From: an uncultured Sphingopyxis sp.
Lineage (GTDB): Bacteria > Pseudomonadota > Alphaproteobacteria > Sphingomonadales > Sphingomonadaceae
Assembly: GCA_937957805.1 (NCBI GenBank)
Contig: CALFXW010000066.1
Location: forward strand, 1 to 10,525
Direction: 5' to 3'
Length of the DNA stretch: 10,525 nucleotides
The notes beneath the pieces are model-generated. The model was not told the origin of the DNA. It searched no databases and saw only the letters and a program-made list of their open reading frames with translations. Below are positions 1 through 5,965 of the stretch, in pieces. The translations under genes and the position numbers were made by a program. How positions within the stretch are numbered: the first letter of the stretch is position 1; every line of letters starts with the position of its first letter.

Positions 1-63
1 TCTGAATCTATCTAACAAGGGATGTGCAAACAAATCGTTTTCGCTTATTATACTTACATCACC
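1..63. other. AT-rich left-edge segment, probably foreign
   Basis: This stretch is visibly poorer in G and C than everything after it. It breaks the pspA reading frame: a TAA at 13-15 lies in the frame that becomes PspA from about position 64. The residues read from the ATG at 22 (MCKQIVFAYYTYIT) do not resemble the charged coiled coil expected at this point of PspA. I see no gene in it. The likeliest explanation is a chimeric join at the contig end; a real disruption of pspA by inserted DNA is the alternative. Confidence 0.55.
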
Positions 64-366
64 AAATTGCAGGCCAAGCTGCGCGAAGCGCGCACCCGTC
101 AGTCCAGCATCAACATTCGCCTCGATGCCGCCGAAAGCAAGATTCGCATGCGCGAAGTCACCCATGGCGCGCGCACATCCGAAGCTTTTTCGCGCTTTGA
201 GGATATGGAACGCCGCGTGGATGAGGCCGAAGGTCGCGCCGACTCGCTCGCGATGGGCAGTGGTCACCGCACGCTCGAAGATGAATTTGCCGATCTGTCG
301 GCATCCGATTCCATCGAAGCTGAGCTGGCAGCCTTGAAAGCCGCTGCCAAGAAAAAGGGAGGTTAA
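64..366 (+). CDS. pspA: Phage shock protein A, C-terminal part (5' truncated)
   Basis: PspA/IM30 is a peripheral inner-membrane coiled-coil protein that stabilises damaged membranes and, in proteobacteria, restrains the activator PspF. About 100 residues are present, against a usual length of about 220-230, so this is the C-terminal half. It starts at KLQAKLREART and carries the family's charged helices, with the ERR-DEAEGRADS region near the middle and a typical tail of acidic helix, AELAALKA and lysines. The upstream half is missing because the sequence changes character before about position 64, so the ATG at 22 should not be taken as a start. The stop lies 3 bases before pspB. Identity is supported by family resemblance and by pspB and pspC directly downstream. 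Any sigma-54 promoter or pspF would lie outside this window. Confidence 0.85.
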   Translation, partial: KLQAKLREARTRQSSINIRLDAAESKIRMREVTHGARTSEAFSRFEDMERRVDEAEGRADSLAMGSGHRTLEDEFADLSASDSIEAELAALKAAAKKKGG

Positions 367-369
367 GCC

Positions 370-654
370 GTGGAGGAAATTTTCGTCCCCATCGTCGTCG
401 TGGCGATGTTGTTCATCGGTCTGCCGTGGCTGATCTTTCACTATGTTACCAAGTGGAAGAGTGCGGCAGCCCTGCCGATCGAGGATGAGCGGTTGCTCGA
501 CGAACTTTATGAGTTTGCCCGCCGCCTCGAAGACCGGATGCACACGGTCGAACGCATTATCGCGGCCGACAATCCCGATTGGCACCCCGCCATCCGCAAT
601 GACCGCGAAGAGGAACGCCGCCTCGAATATCGCACGCGTGAGAGGAGCAACTGA
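370..654 (+). CDS. pspB: Phage shock protein PspB
   Basis: PspB is a small inner-membrane protein that, with PspC, senses membrane stress and helps release PspF from PspA in enterobacteria. The 94-residue product has an N-terminal membrane helix (about residues 5-25, including FIGLPWLIFHYVTKWK) and a cytoplasmic helical tail with LLDELYEFARRLEDR and TVERIIAADNPDW, both hallmarks of the family. About 20 arginine- and glutamate-rich residues extend past the usual end. The start is GTG at 370, chosen because a strong GGGAGG lies about 8 bases upstream, within the last codons of pspA, and because the protein then begins MEEIFVP as in homologues. It is spaced 3 bases from both pspA and pspC, indicating translational linkage. 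Confidence 0.93.
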   Translation: MEEIFVPIVVVAMLFIGLPWLIFHYVTKWKSAAALPIEDERLLDELYEFARRLEDRMHTVERIIAADNPDWHPAIRNDREEERRLEYRTRERSN

Positions 655-657
655 GCC

Positions 658-1032
658 ATGGAACCGCGCCGGACCAAATATTATCTCGACAAGAAAAACG
701 GCAAGATGATGGGCGTATGCTCTGGGCTTGCCGACTATACGGGGGTTGATGCGCTGTGGATCCGCCTGGGCGTCGTCATCCTGACCATCAGCTTCGGCTG
801 GCCGCTGATTGCCTATTTTGTCATTGGCTGGCTGGCACAGTCAAAGCCCACGGGCCTTTATGACAATGTGGAGGAAGAAAAATTCTGGCAGGGCGTGCGC
901 GCCAACCCAGGGCGGTCGGCCCGCGATGTCCGCGCGAGTTTCCGCGACCTTGACCGTCGGTTGGCTGATGTCGAGCTGTTCTACACCAGTCGCAACACCC
1001 AATTATCCGATGAAATAGAGGCGCTGCGCTGA
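658..1032 (+). CDS. pspC: Phage shock protein PspC
   Basis: PspC is the inner-membrane partner of PspB. The 124-residue product has the PspC-domain start (KYYLDKKNGKMMGVCSGLAD, about residues 8-26), the D-A-L-W-I-R-L segment, and hydrophobic stretches over about residues 34-61. A cytoplasmic amphipathic tail follows, in which RDLDRRLADVE is followed by S-x5-LSDEIEALR at the very C-terminus. This tail matches the position and character of the MERYVTSDTF-type helix at the end of E. coli PspC. The start ATG is 3 bases after pspB, with AGGAG upstream. The last 30 or so residues recur as a module at the C-termini of the next three small proteins, suggesting that they act in the same complex. Confidence 0.93.
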   Translation: MEPRRTKYYLDKKNGKMMGVCSGLADYTGVDALWIRLGVVILTISFGWPLIAYFVIGWLAQSKPTGLYDNVEEEKFWQGVRANPGRSARDVRASFRDLDRRLADVELFYTSRNTQLSDEIEALR

Positions 1033-1063
1033 GCCGCTGGCCCGATTTGGGAGGGAATTATCG

Positions 1064-1348
1064 ATGGAAGGTAAAATCTTTGTCCTGATGATCATCGGCA
1101 TGTCGATGGTTGGTTGGGTCGTGACCACCTGGATCCGCGCGCGCCACGGCTATCCCGTGGAAAATGAATGGGGCGGTCTGGTCGAGAACAAGAGCGAAGA
1201 TGGGCAGCGTCACATTGCCCTCCTCTCCAGCGAAAATGCCGATTTGAAGGGTAAGATATTGCGGGTTGAGGAACGGGTCGCAGTGCTCGAACGCATCGTT
1301 ACAGACAAAAGCCATAGCCTCGCCGCCGAAATCGACGCACTGCGCTGA
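1064..1348 (+). CDS. Small membrane/coiled-coil protein, PspB-like paralogue 1
   Basis: I do not recognise a named family for this 94-residue protein. It has one N-terminal membrane helix (about residues 4-22, IFVLMIIGMSMVGWVVTTW), then a short conserved stretch IRARHGYPVENEWGG, then a charged helix ending in VLERIVTDKSHSLAAEIDALR. The tail closely parallels the end of PspC and the ERII segment of PspB. The overall plan of one helix plus a cytoplasmic coiled coil is that of PspB. GGGAGGGA sits about 8 bases before the ATG, which fixes the start, and the gap from pspC is 31 bases. It is nearly a duplicate in plan of the next gene. I infer a role in the Psp membrane-stress complex. Confidence 0.87.
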   Translation: MEGKIFVLMIIGMSMVGWVVTTWIRARHGYPVENEWGGLVENKSEDGQRHIALLSSENADLKGKILRVEERVAVLERIVTDKSHSLAAEIDALR

Positions 1349-1371
1349 AACTGCAAGCCAAAGGACGCTCC

Positions 1372-1704
1372 ATGAACCAGCTTGAAACAATGACGATCAT
1401 TCAGAATATGGCACCGGTTATCGCCATTGTCGGCGGTCTGGGCATGATCGGCTGGGTGGTCACCACCTGGCTGCGCATTCGCCACGGCTATCCGCTCGAC
1501 GGTGCATGGGGACAGGCCGTCTACCCAAAAAAAATGGATGAGGAACATGTCGAACGCATCAAGCTCATCAGCCAGGAAAATGCGCAACTGCGCGCCGAAC
1601 TGGGTTCGGTGAAGGATCGGCTGGCCAATGTCGAACGCATCGTAACCGACGGCAGTTCACAGCTGGCCAATGAAATCGAAGCGTTGCGGCGGCTTTCCAA
1701 TTAA
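1372..1704 (+). CDS. Small membrane/coiled-coil protein, PspB-like paralogue 2
   Basis: This 110-residue protein is a sister of the preceding gene. A membrane helix (about residues 14-33, IAIVGGLGMIGWVVTTWLR) is followed by IRHGYPLDGAWG, a charged linker, and a helical tail with NVERIVTDGSSQLANEIEALR. The stretches GWVVTTW-I/L-R-x-RHGYP and ERIVTD-x5-LA-x-EI-x-ALR are shared between the two, which makes tandem duplication likely. It carries about 10 extra N-terminal residues and a short RRLSN tail. AAGGA lies 7 bases upstream of the ATG, and the gap from the previous gene is 23 bases. The stop codon lies inside the first of three 13-bp tandem repeats. The function is inferred from the shared module and the position downstream of pspBC. 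Confidence 0.87.
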   Translation: MNQLETMTIIQNMAPVIAIVGGLGMIGWVVTTWLRIRHGYPLDGAWGQAVYPKKMDEEHVERIKLISQENAQLRAELGSVKDRLANVERIVTDGSSQLANEIEALRRLSN

Positions 1705-1731
1705 GCTGGCCAATTAAACTGGCCAATTACG
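1693..1731 (+). repeat. Three 13-bp tandem repeats
   Basis: Three consecutive 13-base units, at 1693-1705, 1706-1718 and 1719-1731, share the core CCAATTA. The second and third differ from each other at only two positions near the 3' end, and the first differs from the second at three. The first unit contains the TAA stop of the upstream gene; the other two fill the intergenic gap. Replication slippage is a sufficient explanation. A binding site for a regulator is possible but unsupported. Confidence 0.75.
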
Positions 1732-1739
1732 GGGTATCG

Positions 1740-2006
1740 ATGATGAATATCGCGGTTTTCATTCCAATTTTTGCGCTGCTGATCCCGATCGTTGCGATTG
1801 CGGCACGGACATATCGCCGCACCATCGAATTTCGCGAAAAGCAGCTTGAACTGCAAGCCGGCGCGACCGCCGAAAAGGCGGCGCAATATGCGGCACATAC
1901 CGAACGGCTCGAACAGCGGGTGCGCGTTCTCGAACGGGTCATCACTGATCGGGGGATTACCGTTGCCGAAGAAATAGAGGCGCCGCGCGACCAGCGCGAT
2001 CATTAA
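1740..2006 (+). CDS. Small membrane/coiled-coil protein, PspB-like paralogue 3
   Basis: This is an 88-residue protein with an N-terminal membrane helix (about residues 4-22, all aliphatic) and a long charged helix. The tail reads ERLEQRVRVLERVITDRG and then VAEEIEAPR, the same module as in the two preceding proteins and PspC, with a proline replacing the usual leucine near the end. It lacks the GWVVTTW...RHGYP signature of paralogues 1 and 2, so it is a more distant relative. Two adjacent ATG codons (1740 and 1743) are possible starts; the weak GGGG just upstream does not decide between them. Last residues are DQRDH. The function is unknown and the link to Psp is inferred from position and shared tail. 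Confidence 0.82.
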   Translation: MMNIAVFIPIFALLIPIVAIAARTYRRTIEFREKQLELQAGATAEKAAQYAAHTERLEQRVRVLERVITDRGITVAEEIEAPRDQRDH

Positions 2007-2069
2007 GACCATTTAGACTTATTGTTGCGGCAAGGGGAATGACGCAAAACTAGTCAAAGGATCAACAAG

Positions 2070-2318
2070 ATGACCGAATTTTCCCTTACATTGCTGACCG
2101 CCAGCATGGCGCTCTGTGCCGTTGCCATTGTCAGCCTCGCCACGCTTAAAGGTTGGCGGGACTGGATCGCACTGCGCCGCCACGAACTCGACGGTCTGAT
2201 GCAGGGCCGCGACGCATGCCCGTCGGACATGGCGATCAGCGGCAGCCGCATCGAAATTGCCGATCTGCGCGAACGGGTGCGCCAACTGGAAGCCATTGCC
2301 GCGGGCGTTGACCTCTGA
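2070..2318 (+). CDS. Small membrane/coiled-coil protein, last of the series
   Basis: This 82-residue protein has an N-terminal membrane helix (about residues 5-26) and a basic, then mixed-charge tail. Its end, EIADLRERVRQLEAIAAG, retains only the first half of the shared module (R-x2-LE) and lacks the EI-x-ALR end, so it is the most diverged member of the set. The ATG is preceded by AAGGA at about 9 bases. The 63-base gap before it is the longest in the run, so it could have its own promoter, although I see no clear -35/-10 pair there. Similar small proteins of bacterial envelope operons are often annotated only as hypothetical. No function can be assigned from sequence. Confidence 0.75.
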   Translation: MTEFSLTLLTASMALCAVAIVSLATLKGWRDWIALRRHELDGLMQGRDACPSDMAISGSRIEIADLRERVRQLEAIAAGVDL

Positions 2319-2358
2319 ACCTTGCCGATGACGCGCATGGTGGGTAGAGGCGAGCGCC

Positions 2359-2763
2359 ATGCGCCAGATTGATGATATCGCCGATGAATATGGGTTTTTG
2401 GATGGTGACGAACGCTATCGCCTGTTGATTGAACTGGGTCAGGCGCTCGAACCCATGCCCGATGCGCTCAAAAATGATGTGACTTTGGTGCGCGGTTGTT
2501 CGGCAAGCGTTTGGGTTTACCCCACCCGCCTTGACGACGGCCGGTTACATTTTCTGGCCGACAGCAACGCCGCTATTACCAAAGGCATTATCGCCTTGGT
2601 GCTGAGCGCGACGCAGGACGAAAGCCCGGCCAATATTTTGGCGCGTGATATGGTGGCGATGCTGGCACCATTTGACCTTAAAAACCAATTGTCGAGCAAC
2701 AGGACGCAAGGCATCCCCAATATGATCGCGCTAATCCGCGCAACCGCGCAGCGATATATTTAG
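2359..2763 (+). CDS. sufE: SufE family cysteine desulfurase acceptor
   Basis: SufE takes persulfide sulfur from the cysteine desulfurase SufS and passes it to the SufBCD scaffold for Fe-S cluster assembly in the cytosol. The 134-residue length is typical. The sulfur-accepting cysteine is C47 within LVRGCSASVWV, and the conserved ITKGIIALVL helix (about 73-82) and the C-terminal S-x-NRTQGIPNMI segment (about 112-123) are present. AGAGG lies upstream of the ATG. The gene is 40 bases after the last small membrane protein and may be co-transcribed with the psp set, but no sufS or sufBCD is visible, so it is a stand-alone copy here. Its TAG overlaps the stop codon of the convergent gene. Confidence 0.92.
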   Translation: MRQIDDIADEYGFLDGDERYRLLIELGQALEPMPDALKNDVTLVRGCSASVWVYPTRLDDGRLHFLADSNAAITKGIIALVLSATQDESPANILARDMVAMLAPFDLKNQLSSNRTQGIPNMIALIRATAQRYI

Positions 2764-3257
2764 CTGCAATCGTCCCCGGGATCGCAATCTGCAATCCGGT
2801 CAAGCGCTACCAGATAAGCAAGACCGACCGCCAAAAGCACCCCGCCTGCAACCAAGGCGACGGTTGGAACCCCGCCACCCTCCCCTTCCTCAGCAGCGGC
2901 AAGGCGCGCGTCAAAATAATGGGTGGCAACCGGCTGCCCAGCCAAGGAAAATTGAGCGCGTTCCTGCGGGACAAAATCAAAGCGCAAGGTGTCCGCTGCA
3001 CGATATTGGCCGCCGCTCCAGCGCTGGCCGTCGGCCAATCGCAAATCCGGCCCCGCCGAAATGTGTAACGCCGCCCGTTCCGCCCGCGCGCCACCAAAAC
3101 GCAGCGTCACGCCGACTTGCGCTGCGACGCCGCGTTCGACCGGCGTTGCGCCGACAGCCGGTGGCAAAGGCGCATCGGCGCGCATATGCTGGGCATGCAC
3201 CGGGGTGCTCAACAAAGCTGCAATTGCGATGCTAGCGATAATTTTTGGCGTACGCAT
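2760..3257 (-). CDS. Secreted or membrane-anchored protein of unknown function
   Basis: This 165-residue protein is not recognised. It has an N-terminal signal peptide (RTPK, a hydrophobic core, then a cut expected after the VHA at residues 20-22). A middle part of about 100 residues is rich in Ala, Arg and Gly with short beta-like strands (VGVTLRFGG, LRFDFVP). An acidic-glycine hinge EEGEGGG is followed by a membrane helix (about 131-153), and a short tail DCDPGDDC carries two cysteines. The topology would be a periplasmic domain anchored at the C-terminus. The start is ATG at 3257, because GGGGGA sits 7 bases upstream; a GTG at 3272 would begin at that ribosome binding site and is unlikely. 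It converges on sufE with a 4-base overlap of the stop codons. Confidence 0.8.
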   Translation of the reverse strand: MRTPKIIASIAIAALLSTPVHAQHMRADAPLPPAVGATPVERGVAAQVGVTLRFGGARAERAALHISAGPDLRLADGQRWSGGQYRAADTLRFDFVPQERAQFSLAGQPVATHYFDARLAAAEEGEGGGVPTVALVAGGVLLAVGLAYLVALDRIADCDPGDDCS

Positions 3258-3340
3258 TAGCCTATCCCCCACTTGATAAGTTCACGTCACAATCTGGCAG
3301 TCAAATATGGGCAAATTGGGGCGCAGCATGTCGCTGTGCC

Positions 3341-3874
3341 TTATCCCTTCCAGCTGCGCCGTTCCTCTGCCAGGCGCAAAATCTCAAAGGCGGCCTGCCC
3401 CGCCTGAAAGCGGGCCGCAGCCTCTGCATCATTGGGCTTGACGTCGGGGTGGGTTTCCTTGGCGAGTGCGCGCCACGCCTTGCGAATATCGTCCATGCTG
3501 GCATCGGGCGGCAGGTCAAACAGGTCGAGCGCGCGCATTTCATCGCCGCTGCGCCCTTCATCGCCGCGATCTGCCCATTGTTGATGGCGCGATGTCGTAA
3601 AGCCCGCCGCTTCGGCGCGTTCACGCCGTTCGCGTTCCGCAACCTCCGCCTCGGTCAGGCCTTCGAAATAATTCCAGCCGCGATTATATTCGGCGGCATG
3701 TTCCTGACAGAACATCCAGCGTTCGGGACTATTGGGTGCCTTGGGCGCAGGGCAATCGCCAGCATTGGTGCACCCTTCGCGGTCGCACAGACGCACCTTT
3801 ACCGCTTCACGGGACGTTCCATATCCCTTCCAGCGGGGAAAGCCCCAATTGTCCGAACGGGTCGCGCGCGCCAT
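3341..3874 (-). CDS. J-domain protein with N-terminal Cys/His cluster
   Basis: J-domain proteins stimulate Hsp70 (DnaK) ATPase activity through an HPD motif. In this 177-residue product the J domain is C-terminal: ALDLFDLPPDAS (about 115-126), a helix with RKAWRALAKETHPDVKPND, and HPD at 142-144. Before it lies a probable metal-binding region with C30, C35, C41, C56 and H59, followed by an aromatic stretch YNRGWNYFEGLTEAE. It lacks the G/F region and CxxCxGxG zinc fingers of DnaJ, so it is not the housekeeping chaperone. The frame is open further upstream, but those codons are the 3' end of rnpB, so the start is placed at the ATG at 3874. Substrate is unknown. Confidence 0.85.
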   Translation of the reverse strand: MARATRSDNWGFPRWKGYGTSREAVKVRLCDREGCTNAGDCPAPKAPNSPERWMFCQEHAAEYNRGWNYFEGLTEAEVAERERRERAEAAGFTTSRHQQWADRGDEGRSGDEMRALDLFDLPPDASMDDIRKAWRALAKETHPDVKPNDAEAAARFQAGQAAFEILRLAEERRSWKG

Positions 3875-3907
3875 ATTATTGCACCAAATATCCTTGCCAT
3901 GCGGCAG

Positions 3908-3927
3908 GTCGCAAGCGACCGAAAAAA
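3908..3927 (-). other. T-tract and short hairpin after rnpB
   Basis: In the rnpB direction the closing helix of the RNA is followed by six T residues (3927-3922) and then by a 6-bp inverted repeat, GGTCGC/GCGACC (3921-3908). The T-tract directly after a GC-rich stem could help end rnpB transcription. The hairpin has no T-run of its own, so it is not a textbook terminator. It also lies in the leader of the J-domain gene. Confidence 0.35.
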
Positions 3928-3928
3928 T

Positions 3929-4319
<391 letters not shown>

Positions 4320-4325
4320 TGGGTG

Positions 4326-4355
4326 ATTATAGGCGATGGACGCGCTGGCTTCAAT
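4326..4355 (-). promoter_or_regulatory. Promoter of rnpB
   Basis: On the minus strand a perfect TATAAT (4331-4326) lies 6 bases before the start of RNase P helix P1, as expected for a transcription start at about 4319-4320. An 18-base spacer separates it from TTGAAG (4355-4350), a reasonable -35 element. The -35 box overlaps the stop codon of the upstream amidase gene. This resembles a constitutive housekeeping sigma-70 type promoter. Confidence 0.75.
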
Positions 4356-5040
4356 CGCCTTGCGGTCGGGGTAGCAACAGCGCCAACAAAATGGCGCGAC
4401 ATTCACCGTCAATCGTCCCGTCGATCAATTCGGGGCGAAAACGGCGCTGAAAGGCGACGGTCGCCGCCAACGGGTCGGTCACATCATAACCAAAGCGTTC
4501 GAGCGCGAGCAAAAAACCGGCATCCGACCACAGCGGGTCGGTCAGCGCGCGCGTCGGGCGCGGCAGTGCAAGTCGCAAACGGGCAAAGCGTTCCCATGGA
4601 AAAAGTTCGCCGGGGTCTTGTTTACGCTGCGGGGCAATGTCCGAATGGCCGACAATATTGCCGCGCGTGATGGCGTAACGATCCTTTATCTGGTGGACGA
4701 GGCGGATGACACTGTCGATCTGTTCGTCGGGAAAGGGGCGATAGCCAAATTCATGCCCCGGATTGACGATTTCGATACCGACGCTGGCCGAATTAATGTC
4801 GGTAACCCCGCGCCAGTAACTGCGCCCCGCATGCCAAGCGCGCTTATCCTCCGCCACCATGCGGGTAATCGTGCCGTCTTCGCTCACCACATAATGGGCG
4901 GATACGCGCGATTGCGGGTTGGCGAGCCAGTCAATCGCCGATGCGCCGTCGCGCATGCCAGTATAGTGGAGGACAATGATCGAAACGGGCAGCGTGCGAT
5001 CGTCAAAATTGGGCGACGCGCGGTCAATCATCGCCGACAT
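4351..5040 (-). CDS. N-acetylmuramoyl-L-alanine amidase (Amidase_2) with peptidoglycan-binding domain
   Basis: This zinc amidase cleaves the bond between N-acetylmuramic acid and L-alanine of peptidoglycan or its turnover products. In 229 residues, the Amidase_2 domain spans about 16-150. Zinc ligands are H25 (IVLHYTG), H132 (VGHSDIAP) and D142 (KQDPGELFPW), with E90 in VGIEIVNPG as the probable catalytic acid. A C-terminal peptidoglycan-binding type 1 domain (about 174-226, GYDVTDPLAATVAFQRRF) follows, the AmiD/AmpD layout. No signal peptide or lipobox is seen, so an AmpD-like cytoplasmic role in anhydromuropeptide recycling is more likely than AmiD-like periplasmic action. AGGGA upstream supports the ATG at 5040. 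It lies 64 bases after cheR on the same strand and may be read from the same transcript. Confidence 0.93.
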   Translation of the reverse strand: MSAMIDRASPNFDDRTLPVSIIVLHYTGMRDGASAIDWLANPQSRVSAHYVVSEDGTITRMVAEDKRAWHAGRSYWRGVTDINSASVGIEIVNPGHEFGYRPFPDEQIDSVIRLVHQIKDRYAITRGNIVGHSDIAPQRKQDPGELFPWERFARLRLALPRPTRALTDPLWSDAGFLLALERFGYDVTDPLAATVAFQRRFRPELIDGTIDGECRAILLALLLPRPQGD

Positions 5041-5104
5041 TGGCCCATTCCCTATGCTTCAAACCTTGTTCTTGTGCATGCCACCATGGCCGCGCGCTGG
5101 CAAG

Positions 5105-5965
5105 CTAAGCAATGTGGCGCGGACGGATGGCGGCATTACCCGGCCGGTAAAAGCCCTTCAATTCGGTATCGGCGTGGAATAATTGCCCCTGCCCCAATAC
5201 GGTTTCAAAGGCGCCCAGCATGAACAGTCCATCACGCGACAGGGCGCCTGCAATGCGCCCCAGCGCCGACATGCGGTTACCGGCCGTCAGATAAAATAGG
5301 ACGTTGCGGCACATAATCAGGTCAAATGGCCCGACGGGCAGCGGATCGGTCAAAATATTGTGGGTGTGAAAACGCACCATGTCCCGGATGCGCCGATCCA
5401 CCTGCCAACTGTCGCCATCCTGTTTGAACCAATGGAGCATCTGTCGTGCAGGCAGGCCGCGCTGCACCTCAAACTGCGAATAGCGGCCCTGTCGCGCCGT
5501 TTGTATAACCGCGGACGAAATGTCGGTCGCGACAATCTGGATGTCCCACCCGGTCCAAATTTCGGGATTATCGGCAATTTGCATCGCCAGCGAATAAGGC
5601 TCCTGCCCCGTGCTGCACCCCAGCGACCAGATATTCAGTCGCCGATTGTGCATCCGCTTTTCACGCATATGGCGCAGCGCCACCCGTTCGATATCGCAAA
5701 ATAGTTCGAAATCGCGGAAGAAATAGGTTTCGTGGTTGATGAGCGCTTCAACCACCGTATCGAGCAGCACCCGGTCATCATCTGATGCCAGCGCCACCAC
5801 CAATGCCTCGAGCGTCGGCAAATTGCGCTGGCGCAATACCGGTTGTAGCGCCGTTTCGATACGCCACATACGTTCTTGCGTCATCGCATGCCCAGCCTTT
5901 GCTTCGAGCAAGGCGGCGAGGATACGTTCGGGCGCGCCGACACCGGGCATCTGCGGCGCGCTCAT
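5105..5965 (-). CDS. cheR: Chemotaxis protein methyltransferase CheR
   Basis: CheR methylates glutamates on chemoreceptors using S-adenosylmethionine, opposing CheB. The 286-residue product has the N-terminal helical domain with NHETYFFRD (77-85). The SAM-binding domain follows, with LGCSTGQEPYS (115-125), ATDIS (146-150) and FDLIMCRNVLFY (214-225), all family hallmarks. The start is the ATG at 5965, which overlaps the cheB stop as ATGA and gives MSAPQMPG. A longer frame opens at 6070, but it covers the end of cheB in a different frame and is rejected. A C-terminal stretch of about 15 residues (PGNAAIRPRHIA) follows the core. It is the last gene of the cheAWYBR run. Confidence 0.95.
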   Translation of the reverse strand: MSAPQMPGVGAPERILAALLEAKAGHAMTQERMWRIETALQPVLRQRNLPTLEALVVALASDDDRVLLDTVVEALINHETYFFRDFELFCDIERVALRHMREKRMHNRRLNIWSLGCSTGQEPYSLAMQIADNPEIWTGWDIQIVATDISSAVIQTARQGRYSQFEVQRGLPARQMLHWFKQDGDSWQVDRRIRDMVRFHTHNILTDPLPVGPFDLIMCRNVLFYLTAGNRMSALGRIAGALSRDGLFMLGAFETVLGQGQLFHADTELKGFYRPGNAAIRPRHIA

